A stretch of 42,026 nt of DNA from Cytophagales bacterium (GTDB lineage Bacteria; Bacteroidota; Bacteroidia; Cytophagales; Cytophagaceae), in NCBI GenBank assembly GCA_004294225.1, contig REBA01000027.1, forward strand, positions 1 through 42,026, written 5' to 3'. Position numbers and translations under genes: made by a program. Below are positions 16,001-25,669 of the stretch, piece after piece; position 1 is the stretch's first letter; the number at the start of each line of letters is the position of its first letter. The notes beneath the pieces were generated by a model. It searched no databases and had not been told where the DNA came from. It saw only the letters and a program-made list of their open reading frames with translations.

Positions 16001-16435
16001 ATGGCAAAAGATTTCTTTTCTAAGAACCAGCAAGATCAAATTGTTGAAAGTATAAAAATTGCCGAAAGAAATACTTCTGGCGAAATCCAACTTCATGTAG
16101 AAGAATACTGTAAGCTAGATCCAATAGAAAGAGCAATAGAAGTATTTTCGCATTTAGAAATTCATAAAACTGAATTAAAGAATGGTGTTCTTTTTTATTT
16201 AGCAGTAAAAGATAAGAAATTTGCCATTATAGGTGACGAGGGGATAAACAAATTAGTACCAGATGATTTTTGGGAAACAATAAAATCTGAAATGAAAAGC
16301 AATTTCAAGGCAGGGAGATTTTGTGAAGGAATTTGTGAAGGAATTCTTAAAGCAGGGGAGCAATTAAAGATGCATTTCCCTTATCAAGCTAATGATTCTA
16401 ATGAACTTTCTGACGAAATATCTTTTGGTCAGTAA
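16001..16435 (+). CDS. TPM-domain protein (short, cytoplasmic form)
   Basis: A 144-residue protein consisting of a TPM domain without a signal peptide or membrane helix. Family features are KIAERNTSGEIQLHVEE near the start, NGVLFYLAVKDKKFAIIGDEGI in the middle and GRFCEGICEGILKAGEQL near the end. TPM domains have been reported to have phosphatase activity or to help assemble membrane complexes, so its role is uncertain. It lies between lemA and the longer, exported TPM protein, and all three are probably one operon. An unusual Shine-Dalgarno hairpin lies just upstream. Confidence 0.85.
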   Translation: MAKDFFSKNQQDQIVESIKIAERNTSGEIQLHVEEYCKLDPIERAIEVFSHLEIHKTELKNGVLFYLAVKDKKFAIIGDEGINKLVPDDFWETIKSEMKSNFKAGRFCEGICEGILKAGEQLKMHFPYQANDSNELSDEISFGQ

Positions 16436-16442
16436 TCTATAA

Positions 16443-17252
16443 ATGAACACAAATTGTATAATGAAATTAACTACAATCAGATTTAGTAAGTTATTGTTGA
16501 CCATTTTTGGTTGTATTCAATTTATAGTTGTGTTTGGTCAAGATTTTCCAGAACGACCGTCACCACCTAAATTAGTAAATGATTTTGCAAACCTTCTTTC
16601 TGCCGAAGAACAGGGGTTTCTTGAAAATAAACTGGTTCAATATAATGATACTACTTCTACCCAAATTGCAGTAGTAATAATGCGTTCGGTAGGCGAATAT
16701 GAAATAAAAGATTATGCTCAAAGATTAGCTCAATCTTGGGGAATAGGAGAGAAAAGTAAAAATAATGGAATTATTCTCTTAATTGCAATAGAAGATCGTA
16801 AGCTTACTATACAAACTGGCTATGGTCTAGAGGGTGCTGTAACAGATGCTGGTACCAAAAGAATTATCGAAGAAATAATTAAACCAAATTTCAAAGAAAA
16901 AAGATATTTTGAAGGCATAGACGAGGGCACCAATGCAATTATTCTTCTGGCTAAAGGAGAATTCAAAGCAGAACCAAAGAAGCATAAGAAAGGTATTTCT
17001 AAGTCAATGATATTTTTATTCATAATTGTACTCATTATAATTATTATAAATGCTTCCAAGAATAATAAAGGAAAAGGTGGTGGAAATTCAGGAAGATATT
17101 CTTCTGGAGGGTTTCTTGAGGGAGCATTGTTAGGAAGTCTTCTCAATGGTGGTGGAAGAGGCGGAAGTTGGGGAAGTGGTAGTGGCGGAGGCGGCTTTGG
17201 GGGCTTCGGCGGAGGTAGTTTTGGTGGAGGAGGTTCTAGTGGTGATTGGTAG
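16443..17252 (+). CDS. TPM-domain membrane protein with glycine-rich tail (YgcG-like)
   Basis: A 269-residue exported protein. An N-terminal signal (LLLTIFGCIQFIVVFGQ) is followed by a TPM domain at about 35-175 (LVNDFANLLSAEEQ, TQIAVVIMRSV, YGLEGAVTDA). A membrane helix lies at about 187-205, and the last 60 residues are rich in Gly and Ser and end in SGDW. This domain order is typical of the exported half of lemA-TPM operons. A second Met at 16461 would give a shorter, equally plausible signal peptide. The antisense proline-rich reading of the tail is a shadow. Confidence 0.85.
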   Translation: MNTNCIMKLTTIRFSKLLLTIFGCIQFIVVFGQDFPERPSPPKLVNDFANLLSAEEQGFLENKLVQYNDTTSTQIAVVIMRSVGEYEIKDYAQRLAQSWGIGEKSKNNGIILLIAIEDRKLTIQTGYGLEGAVTDAGTKRIIEEIIKPNFKEKRYFEGIDEGTNAIILLAKGEFKAEPKKHKKGISKSMIFLFIIVLIIIIINASKNNKGKGGGNSGRYSSGGFLEGALLGSLLNGGGRGGSWGSGSGGGGFGGFGGGSFGGGGSSGDW

Positions 17253-17268
17253 TAAGTATCACAATAAA

Positions 17269-18600
17269 TCAATCTAGAATTACTTTCTTAATCCATCTTT
17301 GGTTTGACTTTTCTAATTTTATTACGAAATATTTATTATCATTTCTATTTATAGGTAAGCTAAAGCTACTCGCATCATGCGGTAAGCCAACACTAGCTAG
17401 TCTTACCCCCATAATGTTGTATATTTCTAGGTTCATTTCTCCAAAAGCTTCAAAGTTATTTATTAGAAGCTCATCTTGATTAAATCTCCACTCTAAGTTC
17501 TTAAAAAAGTTATTTTCAACGGCTACATTTTGATTGCAAGATTTATTATTCTTAATCAGATTTGCTCTTCTAGGGCTATTCACAAGAGCGGTTCTCATTC
17601 TCTTTTTTTGTTCTATAGTAAAAATATTCATACATATGTCAGGGGAATAATCCATGTAATTATTATTCATGTCTTGTGTAGTTCTTCCATTACAATTTGA
17701 AAACGTAGAGGGACATCTTTCAGATAGACCTATACTTGATTGAGATTGTGTGGGCGTGTCGCTTACATAGTCAGTACCACAAAACTCATCTCCCCAGATA
17801 TGTATTAACCCTAGCCAATGACCTATTTCATGAGTTGTCGAGTGGCCATATTCAGAAAATCTTTCTACTTCACCAATTCTTCCAAATGCAGTATAATGAA
17901 CAACAGCCCCATCGGTCTTTTCATCGGTATTGAAGACATCAATTCCTTCTAAACCGCTTTCATTTGGATATTGTGTTATACCTAAAGTTCCATCTTTGAT
18001 ATTGATAACCCAAATATTTAAATATTGATTAGAAGGCCAGTAAGACATTGATTTCATTCTGATTTCTTCGTTAATATTCAGAAAGTCGTATGGGGCTTCT
18101 CCATAATAAACCCTGTTGATTCCATTCGAAGGCTTACCGTCTGGTGTTTGATTGGCAAGGCAAAACTCAATCATTACATCTGCTCCTACAGGGTTATTAT
18201 TAAATCCTTTGGTATTAGGTTTTCTTCTAAAATCTTCATTTAATACTTCTATTTGAGAAAAGATTTGTTCGTCTGTTATATTGGAATTCTCTTTGCCACC
18301 AATATTACCAAAGCGATTGTTGTGCATGATATGAACAACTATTGGTATTTTATAAATAAGTTCTTCAGCTTGTATTACATCAATCTCTTTTCTAGAGGTG
18401 ATTTGATTTAATTTTGTTTGATATTTTATGATAGACTCATATAGTTTGGGGTTTTTGCTTTGTAAACTAATGAAGTGTTGATGTGTGCCACATCGTTGAG
18501 CATAGATGTTAGAGCCCCAAAAAACACATATCAATAAAAAGGATATCAGTTTATAAATCTCATTTTCTATAAATAAATATTTTTTTATGGTCATTTTCAT
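17269..18600 (-). CDS. Secreted M43-family zinc metalloprotease with T9SS sorting domain
   Basis: A protein of about 443 residues. It has an N-terminal signal ending near NIYAQ, then a pappalysin-like catalytic domain. The zinc motif HEIGHWLGLIHIWGDE lies at about residues 257-272, followed by the DTPTQ segment and the Met-turn NYMDYSPDICMN. The last 80 residues (LEIYNIMGVRL, KYFVIKLEKSNQRWIKKVILD) form a type A sorting domain for type IX secretion, so the enzyme is delivered to the surface or medium. The 18600 ATG was chosen because the longer frame begins with TTG at 18657. An alternative ATG lies at 18594. It converges with the TPM operon. Confidence 0.88.
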   Translation of the reverse strand: MKMTIKKYLFIENEIYKLISFLLICVFWGSNIYAQRCGTHQHFISLQSKNPKLYESIIKYQTKLNQITSRKEIDVIQAEELIYKIPIVVHIMHNNRFGNIGGKENSNITDEQIFSQIEVLNEDFRRKPNTKGFNNNPVGADVMIEFCLANQTPDGKPSNGINRVYYGEAPYDFLNINEEIRMKSMSYWPSNQYLNIWVINIKDGTLGITQYPNESGLEGIDVFNTDEKTDGAVVHYTAFGRIGEVERFSEYGHSTTHEIGHWLGLIHIWGDEFCGTDYVSDTPTQSQSSIGLSERCPSTFSNCNGRTTQDMNNNYMDYSPDICMNIFTIEQKKRMRTALVNSPRRANLIKNNKSCNQNVAVENNFFKNLEWRFNQDELLINNFEAFGEMNLEIYNIMGVRLASVGLPHDASSFSLPINRNDNKYFVIKLEKSNQRWIKKVILD

Positions 18601-18750
18601 GAAATTGTTAATAGATATATCAAGTTTTTTATATAAATTATTAATTCCTAATTTCAAACGTTTTATTATTAAATTGGATTAGATTAATTTAGAATTTAAG
18701 AAAAAATAACAATTTATTTTTTTGTTGTTTTTTAAAAAACAATAGTTTTT

Positions 18751-20199
18751 ATGTCAAAATTAAAGAACATTATTAAGCAACTTTCGCTTCAAGATTTTAA
18801 CTCTATATATACTCAGCTTGTAGAAAGTAACGCAGAAAAATCTGCTTTTTTACTCAAGTTTCTTAGGGAAAAACAATTGTCTGATACGAAAATAATGGAG
18901 GAGCTAGAGGTAAATACCAATGCCTACTATACTTTAAGGTCTAGACTAAATCAGAAAATTGAAGAATTTCTTCTTCAGCAAATGGAAAGCCCAAGAACAA
19001 CGCTGATAAAGAAAGTTTCCACCATTCATGAAATTATATATACCAAAAAGAAAACCATAGCTATTGCCACGCTAAAAAAGCTAGAAAAAGAGTTGTTGGA
19101 TTACGACATGTCGAACGAATTGACCATTGTTTATAAATCTTTAAAGAAGTTACTTATCAACACCTCTGACCACTATGTTTATTCTCAATTATATAATAAG
19201 CATGTGGCATATATGTTAGCTTTAGATAAAGCAGAAGATGTCCTTGCTGACTACTTTAAGAAAGCAGGAAATTACTTTCTAACCAAAGATGAAACAGAAA
19301 AAATGGGTTTGGTACTTTTATCTAGAGAGCTTGAGAATATTAGTAATCTTTATCAATCTCATCGTTTATATGTGTACCTTAATTGTTTAAAAGTATATCA
19401 TATTATCTACTTTTCAGATACCATTCAGCCAAAAGATAATGATGAGACTATAGAACAAATAATTGATAAAGTAGAGAAGATTTTTGAGCAATATTATTTA
19501 GATGCCACTTATTATCACCTAAAAGTTGTATTTGAATTCTTAAAACTTCAATACTATACTCATAACAATCAATTCAGAAAAGCTGAAAAATATTATGATG
19601 AAATCAATAATTCGATGAATCATCTGATTACTAATTTTAACTTATTCAGTTTTTCACCCTACTTAATGCTATTGAAGTTAGAACGCCATTATCGCTTAGA
19701 AACAGAGAACACCCTTTATGAGGAAAACAAAATATTGTTTGAAGATTTTGAGATTGATAAAAACAATATTCCTCAGTACATAATATATGCTAGTTATAGA
19801 GCAATATGTTGCTTTAATATAGGAAAATACGAGGAAGCGTCTAGATGGCTTAATAATTTATTAAACGATTTGAGTCTGAAAAAACATCCTCAAACATTAG
19901 TCGAGATTAAGGTTTTTCTTAGCTTACAATATTGTATGACAAGAGATTTAGAATTGTTCAATCAACTAATTAATAGTATTCAAAGGCAAGTAAGAATAAT
20001 TGGTAAAGAAAATTGTCTTCATGTACTTTATTTGATTAAAATAATGAAAACAATTATTAATGAATATAAAAAAGGGAAAACGCCTAAAGTAAATTACTTT
20101 CTATCTAAAATCAACAAAAATAAACCACAGCATTTTTCGCCAATTAATTATATTCAAATAGATGATTCTTTAATTTCAAGAATTAACTTAGAATTATAA
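18751..20199 (+). CDS. Uncharacterised helical-repeat protein with HTH-like N-terminus
   Basis: A 482-residue, all-helical, soluble protein with no signal peptide. The first 75 residues (FLREKQLSDTKIMEELEVN then AYYTLRSRLNQKIEEFLL) look like a small helix-turn-helix with a long following helix. The remainder consists of degenerate TPR-like helical pairs, for example RKAEKYYDEINN and YEEASRWLNNLLN. Similar proteins seem conserved in Cytophagales, but I know of no function. The build recalls regulators that couple a DNA-binding domain to a TPR sensor, which is inference only. It is transcribed divergently from the metalloprotease and is followed closely by msrB (30-base gap), so they may be co-transcribed. 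Confidence 0.75.
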   Translation: MSKLKNIIKQLSLQDFNSIYTQLVESNAEKSAFLLKFLREKQLSDTKIMEELEVNTNAYYTLRSRLNQKIEEFLLQQMESPRTTLIKKVSTIHEIIYTKKKTIAIATLKKLEKELLDYDMSNELTIVYKSLKKLLINTSDHYVYSQLYNKHVAYMLALDKAEDVLADYFKKAGNYFLTKDETEKMGLVLLSRELENISNLYQSHRLYVYLNCLKVYHIIYFSDTIQPKDNDETIEQIIDKVEKIFEQYYLDATYYHLKVVFEFLKLQYYTHNNQFRKAEKYYDEINNSMNHLITNFNLFSFSPYLMLLKLERHYRLETENTLYEENKILFEDFEIDKNNIPQYIIYASYRAICCFNIGKYEEASRWLNNLLNDLSLKKHPQTLVEIKVFLSLQYCMTRDLELFNQLINSIQRQVRIIGKENCLHVLYLIKIMKTIINEYKKGKTPKVNYFLSKINKNKPQHFSPINYIQIDDSLISRINLEL

Positions 20200-20229
20200 A
20201 CATAGTTGAAGATAAATGGTTATAAAGTC

Positions 20230-20730
20230 ATGAAAAGTATAACCATAGCATTATTTATCTTATTTTGTTTTATCAGAATAGACTATATCTGTGCACAAGA
20301 AGAAATACCATGTTTCAAAAAAAATAATATCATGAGCGAGAAAATCAACAAATCAGATAGCGAATGGAAGGAAGAGTTGCCTTCCGAAATATATAGAGTT
20401 ACAAGAGAAAAAGGTACCGAAAGAGCTTTTACTGGGAAATACTATAATCTAAAGGAAAATGGTGTTTACTATTGTGTTTGTTGTAAAAACAAATTATTTG
20501 ACTCCAATACTAAATTTGATTCTGGAACTGGTTGGCCTAGTTTTTATGCACCATTTAAAAAAGAATCTGTGCATGAAGAGCAAGACAAATCTTATGGAAT
20601 GATAAGAACAGAAGTTACTTGTAATAAATGTGGAGCCCATTTAGGTCATGTATTTAACGATGGTCCCCAACCTACAGGGCTTAGATACTGCATTAATTCA
20701 GCTTCACTTATTTTTAATAAAAAAGAATAA
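20230..20730 (+). CDS. msrB: Exported peptide-methionine (R)-S-oxide reductase MsrB
   Basis: A protein of about 166 residues with an N-terminal signal/anchor ([14 protein letters not shown]) followed by a complete MsrB domain. The two zinc Cys pairs are in YCVCCKNK and TCNKCGAH, the substrate loop [10 protein letters not shown] is present, and the catalytic Cys is in [11 protein letters not shown]. It reduces methionine R-sulfoxide in proteins; the signal places it in the periplasm or membrane. The ATG at 20230 was chosen because the longer frame starts with TTG at 20206 and only lengthens the n-region. No MsrA gene is adjacent. It sits directly after the helical-repeat gene, suggesting that gene also relates to stress. 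Confidence 0.93.
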   Translation: MKSITIALFILFCFIRIDYICAQEEIPCFKKNNIMSEKINKSDSEWKEELPSEIYRVTREKGTERAFTGKYYNLKENGVYYCVCCKNKLFDSNTKFDSGTGWPSFYAPFKKESVHEEQDKSYGMIRTEVTCNKCGAHLGHVFNDGPQPTGLRYCINSASLIFNKKE

Positions 20731-20833
20731 TAATAAATTTTCTTATCCTATAGCAAAGTAATATGTTTAATATATTAGAAAATTAATATATATTGCATTA
20801 ACTATATATAAATTCAATTACTTAACTAAATTT

Positions 20834-22867
20834 ATGAACAAGGTTGTTTTACTTACAATCCTAGTTGCATCCTTTTTATTTCAAGCATGTAACTCTGCGA
20901 AAAAACAGTTTACCATTGGCAAAAAAAAATATGACCAAGGGGAATATCAACTTGCTATCGAAAGGTATCAACAATCACTTTCTAAAAAGGGATTAAAAAG
21001 AGATGAGATGGCATCGGCAAACTTTATGATTGCTGAGTCTTATAGAAAATCCAATAGAATTCACGAGGCAGAACCTTTTTATAAAAAAGCGATAGGTCAG
21101 AATGTTCAAGACGAAGAAGCTTCTTTTTATTATGGATATGCCCTTAAAGCCAATAGTAACTACGAAGGAGCTATTGCTCAATTCAACAATTATATTAACA
21201 ATGGCAAAAACTTTAACCTTATCAACAGAGCAAAAAATGAAGTTGAGAACTTAAAAGTATTAGAAAATATTATAGCAAAGAAAAACTATTTCAAGGTAGA
21301 GAATGTAGATAAGCTTAATTCTAAGTTTGCTGAATTTTCCCCATTTTTTCTTAACAAAGGCAATAAATTATATTATACTGCCAATCATGAATCAGAAAAA
21401 GTACATACTGCTTCTGGTCAAGGATTCACAGATATTTATGAATATGTTTTTGATGGTGCCAGCAAATTTTCTGGGCAATCAAAAATACTTTCAGAAGAAA
21501 TTAATACTAAAGACGCTCACGAAGCTACTCCAATATTTACTAAAGACGGACGTACCATGATATTCTCAAGAGGGAATAATGGAAGCAGAAAGGGAGCACA
21601 AAACGTAGACTTATTTATAGCAACTTTAGAGAAAGACGGCACTTGGTCAGAGCCTAAATTACTTCCTCTTAACGATGCTAATGCTTGGGACGGCTCTCCA
21701 GCATTTTCTATAGATGGAAGAAAACTCTATTTCGCTTCAGATAGAGAACATCCAGACGCAAAAGGTGGAAATGATATATATGTGGCTACGAAAGATTCTA
21801 AAGGAGAATGGGCAAACATAAAAAATATAGGAGCACCCATCAATACTCCTGGAGATGATATGTTTCCTTACGAAGACACTAAAGGAAATTTCTACTTTTC
21901 CTCAACAGGGCATCCTTCTTTTGGGTTTCTTGATTTATTTAAGGTAGAGAAAAAAGGAGAAGAGCTTACTGTACAAAACATGGGTAAGCCACTTAATTCT
22001 AATTTTGATGATTTTGCAATTACTTTTAAAGATTCTATAGTAGGGTATTTCTGCTCTAATAGAACAGGTGGCGAAGGTGATGATGATATTTATGAATTTA
22101 CTGATTTTTCAATGATAAGATTAGCTCATTATATTGTAGATGGTAATCTTAGCATGAAAAAGAAAGGAGATGTATTAGTTCCATTAGATGGTGCATTGGT
22201 AAAAATTGTTAATCAAAAAGGCGATACAATAGCAAAACTAACTACTAAAGATGGTGGCAAATTTTCTACTGAACTAGAAGCAGAGCAAGTATATACTATC
22301 TATACAGAACATGATGAGTGTTTGAAAGAAAAGCCTTTCAAATTCTCAATGATAGGCAAGAAGGTAGCTTTTGATAAACTGCAACCTGGTGATAACGAAT
22401 TTCATTTCCCATTTTCTGGTGATCTAAAAGAAGCTTTGGGAGCAATTATTCGTGTAAATAATATTTACTATGATTTTAACAAATCTGATATCCGCCCTGA
22501 TGCTGCCATAATACTAGATACAATGGTAATGTTCCTTAACGACAACCCAAATATCACTGTAGAATTAGGCTCACATACAGATACAAGAGGTAAGCCAGAT
22601 TACAATAGAAACCTTTCTCAAAAAAGAGCACAAAGTGCAGTTGATTATATTATTTCAAAAGGTATTCCTAAAGAAAGAATAGTAGCTAAAGGATATGGTA
22701 AAGACAAACCTTTAATACTAGACGCTGAAATCAATAAAGTAAATAAGAATACTCAAAAAGAACTTTTTGAGAAGCTTCATGAAAAAAACAGAAGAACAGA
22801 GTTTAGGGTAACTGGGTTATTGAAAGATAAGAAAGCACAACTTATACAAAGTAATTTTACTAAATAA
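20834..22867 (+). CDS. PorE-like OmpA-family lipoprotein (TPR, beta-propeller, CRD, OmpA)
   Basis: A 677-residue outer-membrane lipoprotein with lipobox LFQAC (Cys19). Domains in order are TPR repeats (about 25-140; YDQGEYQLAIERYQQSL), a PD40/WD40-like propeller (about 165-425; LYFASDREH, GGNDIYVAT, YFCSNRTGGEGDDDIYEF), a carboxypeptidase regulatory-like domain (about 440-520), and a C-terminal OmpA peptidoglycan-binding domain (about 540-660; YYDFNKSDIRPDA, HTDTRGKPDYN, GYGKDKP). This is the order described for PorE of Porphyromonas gingivalis, a type IX secretion component. Bacteroidota often have several paralogues, so a T9SS role is probable but not certain. Two T9SS cargo genes lie nearby. 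Confidence 0.85.
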   Translation: MNKVVLLTILVASFLFQACNSAKKQFTIGKKKYDQGEYQLAIERYQQSLSKKGLKRDEMASANFMIAESYRKSNRIHEAEPFYKKAIGQNVQDEEASFYYGYALKANSNYEGAIAQFNNYINNGKNFNLINRAKNEVENLKVLENIIAKKNYFKVENVDKLNSKFAEFSPFFLNKGNKLYYTANHESEKVHTASGQGFTDIYEYVFDGASKFSGQSKILSEEINTKDAHEATPIFTKDGRTMIFSRGNNGSRKGAQNVDLFIATLEKDGTWSEPKLLPLNDANAWDGSPAFSIDGRKLYFASDREHPDAKGGNDIYVATKDSKGEWANIKNIGAPINTPGDDMFPYEDTKGNFYFSSTGHPSFGFLDLFKVEKKGEELTVQNMGKPLNSNFDDFAITFKDSIVGYFCSNRTGGEGDDDIYEFTDFSMIRLAHYIVDGNLSMKKKGDVLVPLDGALVKIVNQKGDTIAKLTTKDGGKFSTELEAEQVYTIYTEHDECLKEKPFKFSMIGKKVAFDKLQPGDNEFHFPFSGDLKEALGAIIRVNNIYYDFNKSDIRPDAAIILDTMVMFLNDNPNITVELGSHTDTRGKPDYNRNLSQKRAQSAVDYIISKGIPKERIVAKGYGKDKPLILDAEINKVNKNTQKELFEKLHEKNRRTEFRVTGLLKDKKAQLIQSNFTK

Positions 22868-22886
22868 CTCAATACAATTAATTATT

Positions 22887-22930
22887 ATGAAAGCATAAAT
22901 TGAACTATCAATTTATGCTTTCATTTTTTT
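22887..22930 (+). terminator. Rho-independent terminator after the PorE-like gene
   Basis: A perfect 16-base stem (ATGAAAGCATAAATTG / CAATTTATGCTTTCAT) with a 6-base loop is followed by a run of seven T, 20 bases after the stop. The next gene starts only 6 bases further on, so the carbonic anhydrase gene probably depends on readthrough or on a promoter within this region. Confidence 0.85.
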
Positions 22931-22936
22931 ATAAAT

Positions 22937-23455
22937 ATGGCATTAATAAAAGCAATTAAGGGTATTTTGCCTGAATGGGGTAAGGAAGTTTTTATCGCCG
23001 AGAATGCTACAATTATTGGCGATGTTCGCTTAGGAGACCAATGTTCTGTTTGGTTTAATGCTGTGATTAGAGGAGATGTGCATTATATTCGAATAGGTAA
23101 TAAAGTCAATATTCAAGACAATGCAGTAATACATTGTACCTACCAGAAACACCCTACTCAAATAGGCAATAATGTATCAATAGGGCATAGTGCCATTGTT
23201 CACGGTTGCACAATAGAAGATAACGTACTTGTAGGAATGGGTGCTATAGTTATGGATAATGTCTATATCGAGCAAAACTCAATAGTAGCAGCTGGTGCTG
23301 TAGTGCTTGAAAATACAAGAATTGAATCAGGAAGTATATATGCAGGTGTGCCAGCAAAAAAAGTAAAAACCCTTAATGAAGAACAAACCTCAAGATTGAT
23401 AGAACGAATTGCTAATAACTATATAATGTATGCCGATTGGCTTAAAGAAGATTAA
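22937..23455 (+). CDS. Gamma-class carbonic anhydrase family protein
   Basis: A 172-residue left-handed beta-helix protein with repeated hexapeptides (IGDVRLGDQ, IGNKVNIQDNAVIH, IGNNVSIGHSAIVH). The three zinc-binding His are at 66, 84 and 89, as in the CamH/YrdA group. It forms trimers in the cytoplasm. The family includes true carbonic anhydrases and inactive metal-binding relatives, so catalysis is likely but not proven. The start is immediately downstream of the terminator of the PorE-like gene. Confidence 0.92.
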   Translation: MALIKAIKGILPEWGKEVFIAENATIIGDVRLGDQCSVWFNAVIRGDVHYIRIGNKVNIQDNAVIHCTYQKHPTQIGNNVSIGHSAIVHGCTIEDNVLVGMGAIVMDNVYIEQNSIVAAGAVVLENTRIESGSIYAGVPAKKVKTLNEEQTSRLIERIANNYIMYADWLKED

Positions 23456-23593
23456 TAGTCTTTTAGATTATTATAAATTTCGGACGCAATTTTCTAGTTG
23501 ATTATTCTCTTAATATTTTATTTAAATTTATAAACCTACATTTCTATTTACATAGATATTCAGGGAATCAAACAATACTACACTTAATTAATT

Positions 23594-25669
23594 ATGATCA
23601 GAATTTATTGCTTTGTTTTAATTATACTATTTCAAAATTTATCTTCAAGAAGCCAGTCGTTAAAATTAGATAAAATCCTCTATGGAGCAGCATACTATCA
23701 TGAGAACATGCCTTACTATAGGTTAGACGAAGACATAAAGTTGATGAAAGAAGCGGGTTTGTCTGTAGTTAGGGTTGGAGAATCAAGTTGGGCAAAATTT
23801 GAACCACAGGATGGAATTTTTAATTTCACTTGGATGGATTCAATAGTAGATAAAATGTATCAAGCAAACATAAAAGTCATCATGGGTACTCCTACATATT
23901 CTATTCCTGCTTGGATGGCAATGAAACACCCAGATATAATTGCCACAAAATTGAAAGGAGAGAAACATTATTTTGGTGTTCGTCAAAATATGGATATTCT
24001 AAATCCTCAATTTCTTTTTTATGCAGAGAGAATAGTAAGAAAAATTGCAGAAAGATATTCAAAACATCCTGCCGTCATTGGTTTTCAGGTAGACAACGAA
24101 ACTACGACCAACGACGCAAACACCATTTATTTTCAGAAAGGTTTTATCAATTATTTAAAACAAAAATATAAAACTACAGATGCACTTAACAAAGCATGGG
24201 GACTCAGTTATTGGGGAATGCAAATCTATAATTGGGAAGAGATGCCCACTAGAGATGGCACTACTAACCCAAGTTATAAATTAGAATGGGAGAGATATAA
24301 TAGGTCAGTAGCTACCCAATACTTAAAATGGCAAACAAATTTAGTAGCTGAATATAAAAGAAAAAATCAATTTACTACTCACTGTTTCAATATGATATGG
24401 ATTATGCCCAATGCCAAGTTTGACCAAGTTGAAATATCAAAAAGCATGGAAGTCGCCTCTTTAAATGTATACCATGATGTACAAGAAGGAATGCAGGGAC
24501 ATGGTATAGCCATTGGTGGAGATTTTACTCGCTCTTTTAAGAATGGAAATTATTTGGTAACTGAAACAAATGCACAAGCATCAGATTTTGGTGTCGCTAG
24601 TAGTCAGAATCCTCCTTTTGATGGGCAATTTAGACTAAACGCTTGGCACCACATAGCCACTGGAGCTAATATGGTAGAATATTGGCATTGGCATTCTAAT
24701 CATAATGGAAACGAAATGTTCTGGAAAGGTATTCTTTCTCATGATTTAAAACCAAATAGACTCTATAAAGAATTTCAGCGAACAGCAAAGGAAATTAACC
24801 AAATCAGCCCAACAATAGTTAATCATCAGAAAAAATCTGAGGTAGCTTTACTTTATAGTAGCGATGCACATTTTGCAAACCCTACTATGGATCCTGGCTT
24901 TAGTTATGATTGGGAAGTATTAAGAATGCACAAGTCGTTATATAAAAATAATGTACCAGTTGATTTTGTATATCCTGAATCTAATAATCTAGGTAAGTAT
25001 AAATTAATTGTGGTGCCTAGCTTATATGTTGCAAGTGATACGCTTTTAAAGAAACTGGTTGATTATGTAAAGAATGGAGGAAATATAATCTTCGGTCCTA
25101 GAAGCGGATATTGTAACGAGTATGCAGGAGCTAGATATACTTCACAACCTAGTGGTTTAACAGAGCTATGCGGTGTGTATTACCAAGAGGTTTCGAAAAT
25201 TAATAAATTGGCATTAAGTACCAATCCATATCAAGTTCCTTCAGATGTAAACTTTATAGAAACTTGGTTAGAGTACCTTGTACCTACAACGGCAAAACCA
25301 TTGTTTTATGCTAAACACGATATTTGGGGAAAATACCCAGCAGTTGTTACTAATAACTTTGGTAAAGGAACCTCAATTTATCAAGCAACAATATTGACAG
25401 ACGAACTTCAAGAAGCAGTGATAATAAATAAATGTAAAGAATTAAAGATTTATTCCTCAGAAGTAAACTTAAAGTTTCCAATTGTATCAAAAAACAGTAT
25501 TTCAAATCAAGGGAAGCAACTACATTTTTATTTGAATTATTCAGACAAAACACAAAGTTTTATTTATCCATATAGCAATGGTACTGAGCTGCTCTCTAGT
25601 AAATCAATAACAAGTAAATCTAATTTAAGTATTGAACCTTGGGGGGTAAAGATTATTGAAGAAAAATAA
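23594..25669 (+). CDS. Exported GH42-type beta-galactosidase
   Basis: A 691-residue protein with a signal peptide (cleavage near SSRSQ). The GH42 TIM barrel has YGAAYYHENMPYYR, GLSVVRVGESSWAKFEP and IMGTPTYSIPAW. The acid/base is Glu169 in FQVDNETTT, and the nucleophile candidate is Glu324 in LVTETNAQ. A trimerisation-like Rossmann domain follows at about 415-520 (SEVALLYSSDAHF, LIVVPSLYVAS) and a small C-terminal beta domain ends the protein. Many GH42 enzymes are cytoplasmic, so the signal peptide is notable and points to a periplasmic or surface role. It has no T9SS tail of its own. The T9SS-tailed protein downstream may act on the same polysaccharide. Confidence 0.85.
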   Translation: MIRIYCFVLIILFQNLSSRSQSLKLDKILYGAAYYHENMPYYRLDEDIKLMKEAGLSVVRVGESSWAKFEPQDGIFNFTWMDSIVDKMYQANIKVIMGTPTYSIPAWMAMKHPDIIATKLKGEKHYFGVRQNMDILNPQFLFYAERIVRKIAERYSKHPAVIGFQVDNETTTNDANTIYFQKGFINYLKQKYKTTDALNKAWGLSYWGMQIYNWEEMPTRDGTTNPSYKLEWERYNRSVATQYLKWQTNLVAEYKRKNQFTTHCFNMIWIMPNAKFDQVEISKSMEVASLNVYHDVQEGMQGHGIAIGGDFTRSFKNGNYLVTETNAQASDFGVASSQNPPFDGQFRLNAWHHIATGANMVEYWHWHSNHNGNEMFWKGILSHDLKPNRLYKEFQRTAKEINQISPTIVNHQKKSEVALLYSSDAHFANPTMDPGFSYDWEVLRMHKSLYKNNVPVDFVYPESNNLGKYKLIVVPSLYVASDTLLKKLVDYVKNGGNIIFGPRSGYCNEYAGARYTSQPSGLTELCGVYYQEVSKINKLALSTNPYQVPSDVNFIETWLEYLVPTTAKPLFYAKHDIWGKYPAVVTNNFGKGTSIYQATILTDELQEAVIINKCKELKIYSSEVNLKFPIVSKNSISNQGKQLHFYLNYSDKTQSFIYPYSNGTELLSSKSITSKSNLSIEPWGVKIIEEK

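Noticed and set aside
16820..17272. Proline-rich 150-residue open frame on the minus strand
   Set aside because: It is the antisense reading of the glycine-rich tail of the TPM protein; low-complexity and without any domain.
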